DNA of 48,417 bases from Lingula anatina (lineage: Eukaryota; Brachiopoda; Lingulata; Lingulida; Lingulidae). The stretch is taken from NCBI RefSeq assembly GCF_001039355.2, contig NW_019775886.1, positions 96,590-145,006 on the forward strand, in the 5' to 3' direction. Below the pieces are notes generated by a model that was given only the letters and a program-made list of their open reading frames with translations, was not told the origin of the DNA and searched no databases. A program made the translations under genes and the position numbers. Shown here piece after piece: positions 22,234 to 34,395 of the stretch; positions within the stretch are counted from its first letter, which is position 1; the number at the start of each line of letters is the position of its first letter.

Positions 22234-25200
22234 CTCTTGACGAACCTTGCAGAGATCGTCACTACAGTTGGTAGTGTTAACTGTAAAGGGGTTACAAAAC
22301 CAGGCGGTATCAATGTCATCTGGTTGTGTCATGAGGGGCACAGGAGGGAACGCAAACGTTATCTTTATGGTCGTTAAGGAAAAACAAATGCACAGAATAT
22401 ATTTTAATAACAACTATTCATCAATGTTCAGTTGTTTTTTTCCGGAATTTGGATTCACAAAATGATTTTCTATTAAACAAACGAGGAAACAATAGAAAAT
22501 TTTAAAATGTGAAAACTAATATTTTGAAAGTTTGGGCACCAGTGATAATTATTACGTTCAGAAACCTCTTTATTATCATCGACCAAAAGGATACGTTGTC
22601 TAAAACTGGAGTGTGGTGTGCTTTGGCCCGAGGGAGCTCCTTCACGGGGTAGTAGATACGGTGGTTATACTTCGTGTTGTCATTGTTCAGAAAGTCCATA
22701 GCTAAAGTTACAAGAAGAAATAAAGTGGATTTTACTTGTACATGTACCTTATAATGCTACCATGAGCTGCTGAATAATTTTACCTCTTGTACTCTGAAGT
22801 CCACATCCTTCCAGACGCTTTTGTCCATTAGCCTGATATACTAAAACCCGGGGCCTATTTAAGAAGTCTTAAGTCAGTTATGGGGCTCAAATTTTAACAA
22901 CTGATATTTATTAAATGTACGTTTCATAGACAGCTTTTATGACTGTATAAATCAATCTTTTCGGGCTAAATAGTTGGGCAAACATGCATGCATGAAACAT
23001 GCTTGAAACATGCACCGATTCGACTTATCAGCATACCCAATCCAAATTCTCATCGGTAAATTTGTATATATAAATATTGTATGTAATGTAATAAATACGG
23101 AAAATATAACACAATAACAATTTTACAAGCCCAAAAAAGTACCAGCAAGACAAGACTCGACCGTACAATAACTTGACTTACCAAGATAGTATTTAACATC
23201 TACATTTTCATCAGTAAATATTTCGTTCTCAAAATTTTCCAACTCGTCTACGAGAATATCAAAGTCCGGTCCGTGGGTTTTGATCGGGTTTCTTGGTTCA
23301 CTTATGGTTGGATTCGAATACTGAAATGTGGAGATTTATATTACGTTGGCGACATGATACACTTCTATCCGTGTTGCCGACTTATAACATTGAGTGATAC
23401 ATGTATTTGACTTATTTATAATTACAGTAAATGTTCTTCTTTGACTTTTTGCCTTGTTTTCAAATTGATATATTGTATATCTACAAACAACACCAAACTG
23501 TCTGGAGCCATCGTTCTCAAATACCAAAATAGAGAAAGGTCCATTTTGATACACAGGTTTTGCGTCAAAACACCCAAACATAACGTATGAATAGTTTTAG
23601 TTATCATTATTAAAGACATCATAAAAGTTTGATATCGTTTAAAATGACGGAAAACAAAACTGCTTTATCAAGGCATAATGAAAAACAGATATGATCCAAT
23701 ATTTAAATTTATCGCAATTAAACCTGTAGCTAAATCACCAATAATTCCGGTGAATCGAAATTGCAGCATCTTATTTTAAATCAAAGATGACACAGTATAA
23801 AACTCGTCTCAGGCCCATACAGTTTATGTGAATGATTGGTAAACCATAGTATATTGAAGCATAAATTAGAATAACCTTTCCGAGTCTGTTTGCCTTCCTG
23901 TCTTCAGTGGGATATTCGTCAGCCGCGTCATTGTATCTAATTACTCCTAGGGCCACATGTCCTAAGAAACCACAACTCGCCATGCCTACAGCCTTCAACC
24001 AGTAATTACCAACTGACTGATTAGCATGCAAAACGGCGTCAAATCGTTCACCTGAAATTAAATAGTTAAATCATGAACGAATAATTGATCATTGATCAGG
24101 GCACGTTCAGGTTGCGACACGAAGCGCCTGATTAGAGACATTGCTGGATATCCATTTTTAGGTAAAATTAAAAAATGTCGTCTTGGCACCTGCACTTTTC
24201 CTGTTAAAACTGTATTGCAAGGAACTACAGCACTTCGTGATAATCAAAGATAAATGATTACCTGGTTTTATTCCAAATACATCGACCTCTATAGGCTTCA
24301 CGGCAACGCCATCGGCAGCAATGACAGTCAAGTTGTGGGCGTCAACCGATACTTTGAAATTGCATATCATATGGCCAGCGTTGATGAAGCGAAAGCGGTA
24401 TCGATTACCCTGGGTCACGTGAAAGACTTCTAAAGGGGGTCTTGTCGTGATGTTAGGATTGGAACTCAGTTTCACTTCGTAGTTATCAGATTTCCCGTTT
24501 AACAGTAAGGAAAAGGACAGAAAGTTGTCAAACCTGCAGAAAAAAGAATGCTCAATGCATGCTAAACTCTGCTAGACTGTACAAATAAAATAAGGTTTCA
24601 AATGCTGCTTTTTATATCAGATACCATATATAAAAGGACTTTAAAAACCCCAGTGTAGATATACTATTTTATTATCTTTACAGAGCATGTACGTTTTTTA
24701 TCTTTTCTTCAGAACATTCACCCCCTTGTGACTTGTATAATAGCGTGTGTATCTACTACGTAAACGGTCCCATTCACTTTCTATTCCAGAAAAAACAATC
24801 TACTAAAACCATTGGCACCTAATGATCCCCAAACGGGCTACATTCTCCTCCACTCACAGACCAACACACGCGCACACACACACACACACGCACGCACACA
24901 CACACACACACGCAAACATACACGCGACAAGTGTAGTGGAGTACAACAAAACTGTTGATTCGTCAGCAAAGACGGTGGGATTCCAGTGATGAAAAGTTAA
25001 GTTTCATTACTCCCTGACCGTCTGCAGGAGAAAAGTGCAATGCCCCATAGACATACACGCTAATGTGCCTTTTAAAGAACTCACTCAAATGCTTATTGTG
25101 TAAAAAATGTTGATATTTCGCGGAATCTTTTTAATTTCACGGAGGTATTTCACCTTTATGCAAATCACCGAAGACCATCAGATTTGAGGTGGAAGGTGCA

Positions 25201-28200
25201 TGTAATTAATTTGAATAAATGATAAAAATATCTATGCATCTGGATTTTGTACTTCGATACAATATGTTACGTTAATATCTGGAATAGAAAGCATTACTAA
25301 AAACAAGGTTTACAGCTGTGATGTGATAAAACAAAAAACAAGAAATTAGAGGCATATCTTCCTTTTTGTGCAATTTTTCATGTATTAAAAACTTTCAATG
25401 TGACTCTTTTGTTTTCCAATTTGTTAAGGGGCTTGATATTTACATAAGAATTGACAGCTTGATATCTCAAATCTCATCCTGGTAGAGCACATTCAACAAC
25501 AGCACTCACTTGTTATGCATCAAATGGGCAAAACGGGCATTTGATGGCTCCGGAAACCAGTCTGCCAGCTGGACCACGTGACTGGAGAGATCCTCGTCGT
25601 ACAGGGTCCTATGTGGTTCATCTTCCGGTGGTTTGCGAACTATTAACGCACCATACAGGCCGTCCGCGATCTGCGAGCCAATGTGGGAATGGTAGAAATG
25701 GGTCCCAGCTGGGCTGGCTTTAAACGTGTACCTGTATTAGAATAGACATATTATATATATANACGTGACTGGAGAGATCCTCGTCGTACAGGGTCCTATG
25801 TGGTTCATCTTCCTCTGGTTTGCGAATGATTAACGCACCATACAGGCCGTCCGCGATCTGCGAGCCAATGTGGGAATGGTAGAAATGGGTCCCAGCTGGG
25901 CTGGCTTTAAACGTGTACCTGTATTAGAATAGACATATTATATATATATAAATGTATACATTTATATTTAACAAATCAGTTCATCCTGGGTCAATCATCA
26001 ATCTGCAAAACAAATTGGGTTTTTGAATAAGGTCGCGCGACAAGGTTATTTTCAGTTGCACTCTGGATTACCCACGCTTGCTCCGCAAGGTGTCGCCTGT
26101 GGAGGGGGGGCAGCACAGCCCATGTGGTTACTGTGACGAAGGTGACAAGTGCTTCCGAACATTTTTCATAACTGTCATTATTCCTCATTCTATTCACAAA
26201 TAAGATATTTACGGCAATGGAAAATGTGGCACTGGCAAAAGTGGGTCTAGGTGCGTTGACGGGCCGCACAGGTGTCCCAACATTAACCGCTGCCAGAGAA
26301 TCCCGAAGCATTAAACTACACAACCTGTAGATATTGGAAATTTGGCCAAAATTAAGCAAATGAGGCTTTATTAGATTTGGGTAGAAATAGAGAGGAAAGT
26401 CCAGTGACATGCCAAACCCCTAAGTTTAAGTCTTGGCCTTTGACCCCTTAGTCAAGAATCTGAACAAATCAACTTTGGGCAGGTATGCTTTGTTTTCTAC
26501 CGGCGTTTTTGTGATTTTATCAACTTGATTGTCCAGTGCCAGACCTTTTGTTCCCAGGCACTAGTAGCAAACTTTATCAGATAACAATCTGACACTAACC
26601 ACGCTGTACTAACAGCGCCGTAAACCCAGTTATCAATGCTGTCATCTTTACCTGTATCTCTACCGGTATTATACCAGTGGTACACAATGTACGTCCGATA
26701 TATATATCAGTAAGGAAATATGCTGTGATGCTTATATTTATTTGTAATACGTTAGCATCAACCTGTACATTAAAACTTGGAACCTTTCAGTATTATTACA
26801 CAATAACAGTATATTGACATCATGGGAGTTTTTATAATTAAATGCTTAGAAGAAATAATAAAAACAGATTACGTAAAATAAAAAAATGAATTTATTTTAT
26901 TTGAGTTATTTTTTTTCAAACCAATTAATTATCAAACATGAATATTATTTTCAGAAACATCAACATATACTACTGCATTATAAATCTGCTGGTACACAGA
27001 TCTACAGTTCTAAAATGCAAATACCAAGTACCTTTCACACACAAATGATGAGATGTAAATAATCATATGTACAAAGTAGTAAAAATTTCACAAAATGTGT
27101 GTAGGCAAGATATTTCTACAAGTAACCTCATTAATCAGTCAGGAAACTTCATAATGCCCTCAATAAATGTAGAAATTTGAGCAAGAGAAAAATTCTACAT
27201 ACATGTGTACAGGCATGACAGATTTACCATATATTGCCACCAACCTTAAACTGAATGGGCATTTTAAAGAACAAAGCGAGTTAAAAATGAATAAGTAATA
27301 AAAAACAGATACTGTCATTCTTAATACTGAAAAACAATGGCACCTTGCAGCCTTCACTGCCTCACTATTTGCAAACAATGTTCTAGTCACTGTCACTGTG
27401 TACTTTTGATGAGGCAATGATGCAAGGATAACTCCTTTGAATTATATTGTGGAGGTCTTTTTTGTCATCAATCTGACACATATAACCTGAATGTACATAT
27501 TGCAATTCACACCGCAGCGGCTTGTCTTAGTAAGGACTCAACCAGTTGAAAACTTGTGGCACAGTTTCAGGGACAGGATCACACAAACTACCCTTGCAGT
27601 GATGATGGATCTACTAGTACATGTACATTATCTATGTCTTGTCCTCCTAGTTTCTCTAATACGATTTCCCCTGATCTATGCTCACATCAATCTCTACAGC
27701 TTTACCAACTTCTACGCAGTTTTTGCATCTGAAAGTATAAAGCAAAAATGTAATAAAGCACTATCAATTTACTTGTTATATATTTATATTTCAGGGCGAG
27801 AGAAAAAAGGCAGAAACCGCATATCATAATCAATATAATTGAAAATCAAATATGTATAATCAAATAGCTTTAATTGCACATACTAGTGATGATTTAATCT
27901 TTTAAAATTCAGCATGAATTTTGACTCTCTCTTGTTAAAGCATGGCCACTTTATCAAAATGTGCTTGATCAAATAATAATAATGATAATAATAATAACCT
28001 GCACACATGATGTAATGGTCAACTGCCACAAAAATGAGTTGATACCGTATGTACTTGGTAGCCTGAGAAATAATATCAGGTATTAATTTGAGCAGCAATA
28101 ATACCACAGAGTTATCAACGACACAAGCATATGATATGGTGTTATATAGCAAAATTTCATGCATAACTTGCTATCGCCGTGTCCTCCTCAAACTATCGTG

Positions 28201-31200
28201 CACATCAGCTTTTGATTTTCAATGTCATCAAAATGTTACATTGTTGTTAGTAAGATCTATGTATCTGCTATTCAAATAGTATCGTTTGGAAAATAACTAA
28301 AAAATTTAATTATGCTTTTGCAACACGAAATTATCATTAACTTTGCCGGTTCACGTGTACACAGTACCTTGCTATCAATGCTGCTCTTTTCTCCCCAACT
28401 CGCCACTGACAGGCTAACCACATCGTTCCAAAACAAAGTTGGCATGATCCTTTACTTTTGGTGTTGGCAGTTTCGCCCCGAGAACATCGTCTTCGGTTAA
28501 AAACAACGTATCGTATTCACCCATCTTTGCATTGCTCCTGTACAAAATGTCAGCTTGCTGCCCCCCAAGGGAAAAATCGTAGCACGTGGGTAGTAACGCA
28601 AGACCTGTGACGTATAACGCGCGCGACCTTATTGCAGCCGCTGTCGCTGGACAAAAATTTATCACAAATTCACAAACAACAAACAAACGCAAGATACATG
28701 TACACAATGAAAACGGCTTAAATTCACTTTTTTTAGAATATTGGCCAACAGGCAATAATCATCCTTTGATTTTGTATGTGTCTAACATCCCCATAACGTA
28801 CCTGAATGTTGTGAACTGTGGAATGGGGCACTGTGTTATCATACTGACTCCGTCCATGTACGGTGTCCCCATCTGGTGGATACCGTGCCAATGTATCACT
28901 GTACTTTCACCGTCCTCAAGTTCATTCTTTACATTCACCACCAAGGTATCACCCTCACAAACCTGGATGACAATCACAAATCTTTTGATTTATTTACAAT
29001 AAACGCATCATAAAGCCAATGTACTGACAGGTCCCTAAATATTATCAAAGGTATATATACATTTGAGTAATTAATCCTACGTCCTCTTTCGTATGAAACG
29101 ATGGACACGCATCTGCCGTTTAAAACTGCAAAATACATGTACTCCGTCTAACCTCTATCATCGGCCCTGGTATCCGTCTATTGACCGCAATGACAGCTCG
29201 CATATGTCCATCAGCTGCTATACAATGGGGGCGGTGGCAGTCCGTCAGGTTAAATGGACAGTCATAGCAAGCCTAGAATGTATCATAACGTATGGAAGGT
29301 ACAAGACTGAGAAATTTTATAAGCAATGAATAGTACATCGTTGACATTGGTTCACATTTTTCTTATTGCCTTAACCTTACCCCTTCTTTTCAAAATACTT
29401 TTTACCTCCGCCAAGGAATTTGTTTTAACCCCGGTCTGTGTGTCTTTCTGTCTGTTTGTCATCAACATAACTCAAAAACATATGGACCGATTTTAATAAA
29501 ATTTTCAGGGTAGGTCAGAAATGGGTTAACTTAGAAGTGATTAATATTTGGTGGTGATCCGGATCAATAATCAATCAATAATCAATAATCAAAAATCAAT
29601 CATCAACACAACTCAAAAAGTAATGAATCGATTTTGATGAAATTTTCAGGGTAGGTCAGAAATGGGTTAACTTAGAAGTGATTAGTTTTTGGTGGTAATC
29701 CAGATCAATAATCAATAAATAATCAATAATCAAAAACCAATCATCAACATAACTCAAAAAGTTATGGACCGATTTTAATGAAATTTTCGGGGTAGGTCAG
29801 AAATGGGTTAACTTAGAAGTGATTAGTTTTTGATGGTGATCTGGATCAATAATCAATCAATAATCAATAATAATAAAAAAATTGCTGCCTTGGCGGAGGT
29901 CTGCGCTCTCGGAGTGCTTTTCTAGTCTCTCTTTTTCGTAATCTTTACCTTGGATAGTGTAAGATACCATTCGACGGTAAAGTTGTACTCGCAGATCTTG
30001 TGGACATTTCGCTGACAAACTCTAGCACACTCGTGGCCGTCTATAAAATACATGTATTAGAAATTACGTAAGCTCGAGGAAGGTTAACAACTCGTGGAAG
30101 AGGCAAAGATAAGGCTTATGAAATGGGCGTCAGAGTTTCCTAATAAGAGAATTGGCAAAACGTACAGAAGAAGGTCCTAAAAATAAAACTTTGAACAATA
30201 TTTAAATTTTATCATATACAGTTTTATATATTACAGAGACACAGACAGATTTTTTTCATATGTTTACTTATTTTTTGCTTTAAGTCACTCAATCGCGATT
30301 TTTAAATTCGCTTTGTTTAATATATAAATCATAAATTGTATGTTTTTATTTAAGGGTAAATTCTTCGAAATACTCTTGTTTTGCTTTACGCCAGTCTTCG
30401 TCTCTTGTGCGAATTGTTGAAATAATTTGACGGCAGCTGAATGAACAGAAATGGGAACCAAATAAACTGAAAACAAAAAGTAGAAACAAAAAATCCCAGG
30501 GGCTGCTTTTTGTAATAACAAATAATGGCTTTATAGGGGAGACAGGCTAGTTGGCCCCCCATCAATTAATGACAAAGTAACTATGGGGCAAAGAATTGAT
30601 CACATCCAATAGTGCTAAGAAAGCGTCGGCAGTGAGTCCGAATGAAATAATTTAGCATCTAAAAGTAACTTTATTAAAGAGACTTGATATTGGGGNNNNN
30701 NNNNNNNNNNNNNNNNNNNNNNNNNNNNNNNNNNNNNNNNNNNNNNNNNNNNNNNNNNNNNNNNNNNNNNNNNNNNNNNNNNNNNNNNNNNNNNNNNNNN
30801 NNNNNNNNNNNNNNNNNNNNNNNNNNNNNNNNNNNNNNNNNNNNNNNNNNNNNNNNNNNNNNNNNNNNNNNNNNNNNNNNNNNNNNNNNNNNNNNNNNNN
30901 NNNNNNNNNNNNNNNNNNNNNNNNNNNNNNNNNNNNNNNNNNNNNNNNNNNNNNNNNNNNNNNNNNNNNNNNNNNNNNNNNNNNNNNNNNNNNNNNNNNN
31001 NNNNNNNNNNNNNNNNNNNNNNNNNNNNNNNNNNNNNNNNNNNNNNNNNNNNNNNNNNNNNNNNNNNNNNNNNNNNNNNNNNNNNNNNNNNNNNNNNNNN
31101 NNNNNNNNNNGGGGGAGGGGGGAGGGGGGGGGCAACTTGCCCCGGGGTCTAACAACCCCTGGTCTCCCCTATGTACATGTAAGAGCACTAGCACGATATG

Positions 31201-34200
31201 CCGTGATATAACAAAAAGCTGTTTTTATATACAATTCCTGAAGAAAAGCCATATTCAGTGGGTACATATACAATATACCAGCATGTTCGATAAATATACG
31301 TGTCCTGTCGACCAGATGCATACAAATTGGGAAGATACTTCTTTCGAGCTTTTTCCAATCTCTTACGCGCCCATCCCTGCTGACAACGCTTAACCAGCTT
31401 TCATCTTGTTTGCTGGCGTCCATCCCAGAGTTTTTAAACGCAGTTGAGGAATATGATTTCTCTTGTTTTGTGAAAGCTGACAGAGAGACTGAAAATGGGT
31501 ACATTCAAAGTATCACCCCTACCGCATCATCGGTAGAGAACATCTTTGGGGACAGGAACCAATCGTTTATATTTCAAGATAACGCTACACCACATAGGGC
31601 CAGGCCAGTGCAAGAGTGGCTTTACCAGCATGGCATCAACAGGGTGGACTGGCCTGCCCAATCACCAGACGCAAACCCTATTGAAAACCTGTGACAAGAT
31701 ATTGGAAATCAAGTGGCAAAGATTCGCCTTTTTGCCAGAAACTCCCTAATCCAAAGTGTCTNGGTGGTTTGCGAACTATTAACGCACCATACAGGCCGTC
31801 CGCGATCTGCGAGCCAATGTGGGAATGGTAGAAATGGGTCCCAGCTGGGCTGGCTTTAAACGTGTACCTGTATTAGAATAGACATATTATATATATAAAT
31901 GTATACATTTATATTTAACAAATCAGTTCATCCTGGGTCAATCATCAATCAGAAAAACAAATTGGGTTTTTGAATTGCAGCCGCTGTCGCTGGACAGAAA
32001 TTTATCACAAACTCACAAACAACAAACAAACGCAAGATACATGTACACAATGAAAACGGCTTAAATTCACTTCTTTTTAGAATATTGGCCAAAAGGCAAT
32101 AATCATCCTTTGATTATGTATGTGTCTAACATCCCCGTAACGTACCTGAATGTTGTGAACTGTGGAATGGGGCACTGTGTTATCATACTGACTCCGTCCA
32201 TGTACGGTGTCCCCATCTGGTGGATGCCGTGCCAATGTATCACTGTACTTTCACCGTCCTCAAGTTCATTCTTTACATTCACCACCAAGGTATCACCCTC
32301 ACAAACCTGGATGACAATCACATATCTTTTGATTTATTTACAATAAACACATCATAAAGCCAATGTACTGCCAGGTCCCTAAATATTATCAAAGGTATAT
32401 ATACATTTGAGGAATTAATCCTACGTCCTCTTTCGTATGAAACGATGGACACGCATCTGCCGTTTAAAACTGCAAAATACATGTACTCCGTCTCACCTCT
32501 ATCATCGGCCCTGGTATCTGTCTATTGACCGCAATGACAGCTCGCATATGTCCATCAGCAGCTATACAATGGGGGCGGTGGCAGTCAGGTTAAATGGACA
32601 GTCGTAGCAAGCCTAGAATGTATCATAACGTATGGAAGGTACAAGACTGAGAAATTTTATAAGCAATGAATAGTACATCGTTGACATTGGTTCACATTTT
32701 TCTTATTGCCTTAACCTTACCCCTTTTTTTCAAAAGGGGTTTTAACCCCTGTCTGTGTGTCTTTCTGTCTGTTTGTCATCAACATAACTCAAAAACATAT
32801 GGACCGATTTTAATAAAATTTTCAGGGTAGGTCAGAAATGGGTTAACTTAGAAGTGATTAATATTTGGTGGTGATCCGGATCAATAATCAATCAATAATC
32901 AATAATCAAAAATCAATCATCAACACAACTCAAAAAGTAATGAATCGATTTTTATGAAATTTTCAGGGTAGGTCAGAAATGGGTTAACTAAGAAGTGATT
33001 AGTTTTTGGTGGTAATCCAGATCAATAATCAATCAATAATCAATAATCAAAAACCAATCATCAACATAACTCAAAAAGTTATGGACCGATTTTAATGAAA
33101 TTTTCGGGGTAGGTCAGAAATGGGTTAACTTAGAAGTGATTAGTTTTTGGTGGTGATCTGGATCAATAATCAATCAATAATCAATAATAATAAAAAATTG
33201 CTGCCTTGGCGGAGTGCTTTTCTAGTTTCTCTTTTTCTTAATCTTTACCTTGGATAGTGTAAGATACCAATCGACGGTAAAGTTGTACTCACACATCTTG
33301 TGGACATTTCGCTGACAAACTCTAGCACACTCGTGGCCGTCTATAAATACATGTATTAGAAAATACGTAAGCTCGAGGAAGGTTAACAACTCGTGGAAGA
33401 GGCAAAGATAAGGCTTATGAAATGGGCGTCAGATTTTCCTAATAAGAGAATTGGCAAAACGTACAGAAGAAGGTCCTAAAAATAAAACTTTGAACAATAT
33501 TTAAATTTTATCATATACAGTTTTATATATTACAGAGACACAGACAGATTTTTTTCATATGTTTACTTATTTTTTGCTTTAAGTCACTTAATTGCGTTTT
33601 TAAATTCGCTTTGTTTAATATATAAATCATAAATTGTATGTTTTTATTTAAGGGTAAATTCTTCGGGGCAACTTGCCCCGGGGTCTAACAACCCCTGGTC
33701 TCCCCTATGTACATGTAAGAGCACTAGCACGATATGCCGTGATATAACAATAAGCTGTTTTTATATACAATTCCTGAAGAAAAGCCATATTCAGTGGGTA
33801 CATATACAATATACCAGCATGTTCGATAAATATACGTTAAGCTGCGCATTGTACTCATTTCAACTCGCGCTGTGAGAAACGAGCGTATTATTCAGTTGAT
33901 AATATAGCCAAAGTAAGTTTTTGTTCAATACAATAATTTGGGAAAATATTACTAATGGACCCTGTTTACGCTGCCCATAATGTTTGTTAACACCCAAACT
34001 ACCTTCCTTTCACAATATTTGAAAGATGGCCTTCACCAGTCTAAGCTGGATTGTTGAATTTTATTTGGTTTTTGTTGAAATAAGTTCAAATTGTTTCATT
34101 TTATCATCAGAGAAATATCACTAATGATGAAATAACAGCAGTTGCGGGGAAATATTGCTTGCGTTTTATTTTTCTATATGAATATACGACAAGTAACAAT

Positions 34201-34368
34201 TACGTATAATTAACCTTAATTTTCATAGAGACTACTATAACATTTACACTTACAATTGCGTAAACTTACATTTTGATTTAACTTACCCGCTTGGACCACT
34301 AAACATGTGATAATGCTTACAGCCAGGTACACCAAACGCCGTGCCGTTAAGTTTACAACGCTCGTCAT
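22234..34368 (-). CDS. Laccase-like multicopper oxidase, gene C (3' exons 11-13 absent)
   Basis: Minus-strand exons in transcript order: 34368-34287 (signal peptide, [20 protein letters not shown]), 30040-29949, 29272-29153, 28962-28802, 25731-25510, 24533-24262, 24051-23876, 23320-23182, 22701-22595, 22362-22234. Phases and nearly all lengths match genes A and B, giving 500 open codons. The Cys-rich segment is present, with copper motifs IHWHG in exon 4 and an HSH motif in exon 5. Exon 10 is 43 codons against 50 in gene B. The two C-terminal copper motifs should sit in exons 11 and 13, but nothing downstream (22233 to 20585) matches. As assembled the protein would lack its type 1 copper site and could not be an active oxidase; an assembly break or a real truncation are both possible. 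A second set of exons 2-5 lies between exon 1 and this set. Confidence 0.8.
22363..22594 (-). other. U12-type intron 9 of gene C
   Basis: On the minus strand the intron begins GTATCCTTT (22594-22586). TTCCTTAAC, the U12 branch-site consensus, lies at 22381-22373, about 11 nt before the acceptor AAAG. There is no polypyrimidine tract. The 232-bp intron joins GACAAC to ATAACG in phase 0. Confidence 0.85.
24861..24926. repeat. (CA)n microsatellite with CG interruptions
   Basis: CACACA runs broken by CGCG/GCACG steps, in gene C intron 5. Confidence 0.9.
25763..25918 (-). pseudogene. Partial second copy of gene C exon 5 after a single N
   Basis: This repeats 25577-25731 (plus flanking intron to about 25947) immediately after the N at 25762. 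A few substitutions are visible (CTTCCTCTGG against CTTCCGGTGG, GAATGATTAA against GAACTATTAA). It starts inside the exon, so it has no donor site. Divergence at allelic-like level and the exact start at the N suggest an unmerged haplotype overlap. Confidence 0.75.
27334..27417 (-). pseudogene. SWIM zinc-finger-like fragment inside the 2.6-kb element
   Basis: HQKYTVTVT...AARCHC fits the first half of a SWIM motif (beta strand then CxC). The second half (CxH) is not seen in frame. It would belong to the same degenerate protein as the piece at 28414-28524. Confidence 0.3.
28414..28524 (-). pseudogene. N-terminal SAP-like piece of a transposon-borne protein
   Basis: The frame starts [14 protein letters not shown], then [20 protein letters not shown]. 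This resembles the N-terminus of uncharacterised invertebrate transposon-associated proteins in which a SAP-like motif precedes SWIM zinc-finger and YqaJ-type nuclease domains. The resemblance is from memory of the family and was not searched. The frame ends soon after, at a possible splice donor or a stop. Confidence 0.35.
29396..29934. repeat. CCTCCGCCAAGG-ended repeat with three 141-bp internal units, copy 1
   Basis: Internal units start at 29460, 29601 and 29742, each beginning CATCAACA(T/C)AACTCAAAAA and containing GGGTAGGTCAGAAATGGGTT and AATCAATAATCAA. The outer ends carry ACCTCCGCCAAGG and CCTTGGCGGAGGT. It lies in gene C between exons 2 and 3. Confidence 0.85.
30533..31172. mobile_element. 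TIR element spanning the 415-bp N run
   Basis: ATAGGGGAGACAGG at 30533 and CCTGGTCTCCCCTAT at the other end form an inverted repeat around 30696-31110 N. A G-rich stretch (31111-31132) is next to the gap. Only the right end survives in the second copy (33664-33711). Open frames across the Ns are meaningless. Confidence 0.55.
31303..31761. mobile_element. Composite Tc1-like fragment, copy 1
   Basis: The minus strand (about 31480-31303) encodes [20 protein letters not shown], the first catalytic Asp region of Tc1-like transposases. The plus strand (about 31530-31740) encodes [20 protein letters not shown] and [15 protein letters not shown], the second Asp and DD34E regions. The two belong to opposite strands, the same arrangement as at 35584-36491. 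A stop (TGA, where TGG is expected) follows ENL. The N at 31762 cuts the element. Confidence 0.8.
31763..33340 (-). pseudogene. Second copy of gene C exons 2-5 (exon 3 frameshifted, exon 5 truncated)
   Basis: In transcript order: exon 2 at 33340-33249 (92 nt, with changes such as HKMCE for HKICE), exon 3 at 32612-32497 (116 nt, 4-nt deletion relative to all other copies, so the frame is lost), exon 4 at 32306-32146 (161 nt, intact), exon 5 at 31867-31763 (cut by the N). Introns match those of the intact set, apart from lacking the 2.6-kb element and most of the N-run element. It is either a tandem exon duplication decaying in place or the alternative haplotype inserted in tandem by the assembler. 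Confidence 0.8.
32736..33218. repeat. CCTCCGCCAAGG-related repeat with 141-bp units, copy 2
   Basis: Corresponds to the repeat at 29396-29934 with the same three units (starts at 32777 and 32918, with a third about 141 bp later). Both outer ends are shortened: the right end goes straight from CTTGGCGGAG to TGCTTTTCTAG. Confidence 0.8.
33976..34010 (-). pseudogene. Truncated relic of a laccase 5'UTR and first codons
   Basis: On the minus strand, GGTAGTTTGGGTGTTAACAA leads into ATGGGCAGCGTAAAC and then diverges to a stop. The leader is almost identical to those of gene B (36927-36953) and gene C (34369-34395), so this is the stub of another exon 1 about 300 bp downstream of the gene C start. 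Confidence 0.6.
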
Positions 34369-34395
34369 TTTCGTTAACACCCGAACTACCTTTCT
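34369..34395 (-). promoter_or_regulatory. Gene C leader with conserved GGTAGTTYGGGTG motif
   Basis: Directly before the gene C ATG, the minus strand reads GGTAGTTCGGGTGTTAACGA. Gene B and the 33976 relic carry near-identical leaders, whereas gene A does not. It may be a 5'UTR or core-promoter element of this subgroup. Confidence 0.45.

Larger units (their letters stand above)
26029..28630. mobile_element. 2.6-kb DNA transposon-like insertion in gene C intron 4, with TIR AAGGTCGCGCG
   Basis: The segment starts AAGGTCGCGCG and ends CGCGCGACCTT, an 11-bp inverted repeat, flanked by AT on both sides. The second copy of this intron (31966-31985) runs ...TTTTTGAATTGCAGCC... without the insert, giving an empty site. 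Inside are degenerate minus-strand coding pieces (28524-28414 and 27417-27334). The element is not intact and its superfamily is uncertain. Confidence 0.7.

Noticed and set aside
30652-31211. Long open frames of 150-180 codons on both strands
   Set aside because: They run through the 415 N positions, so the translation is artificial.
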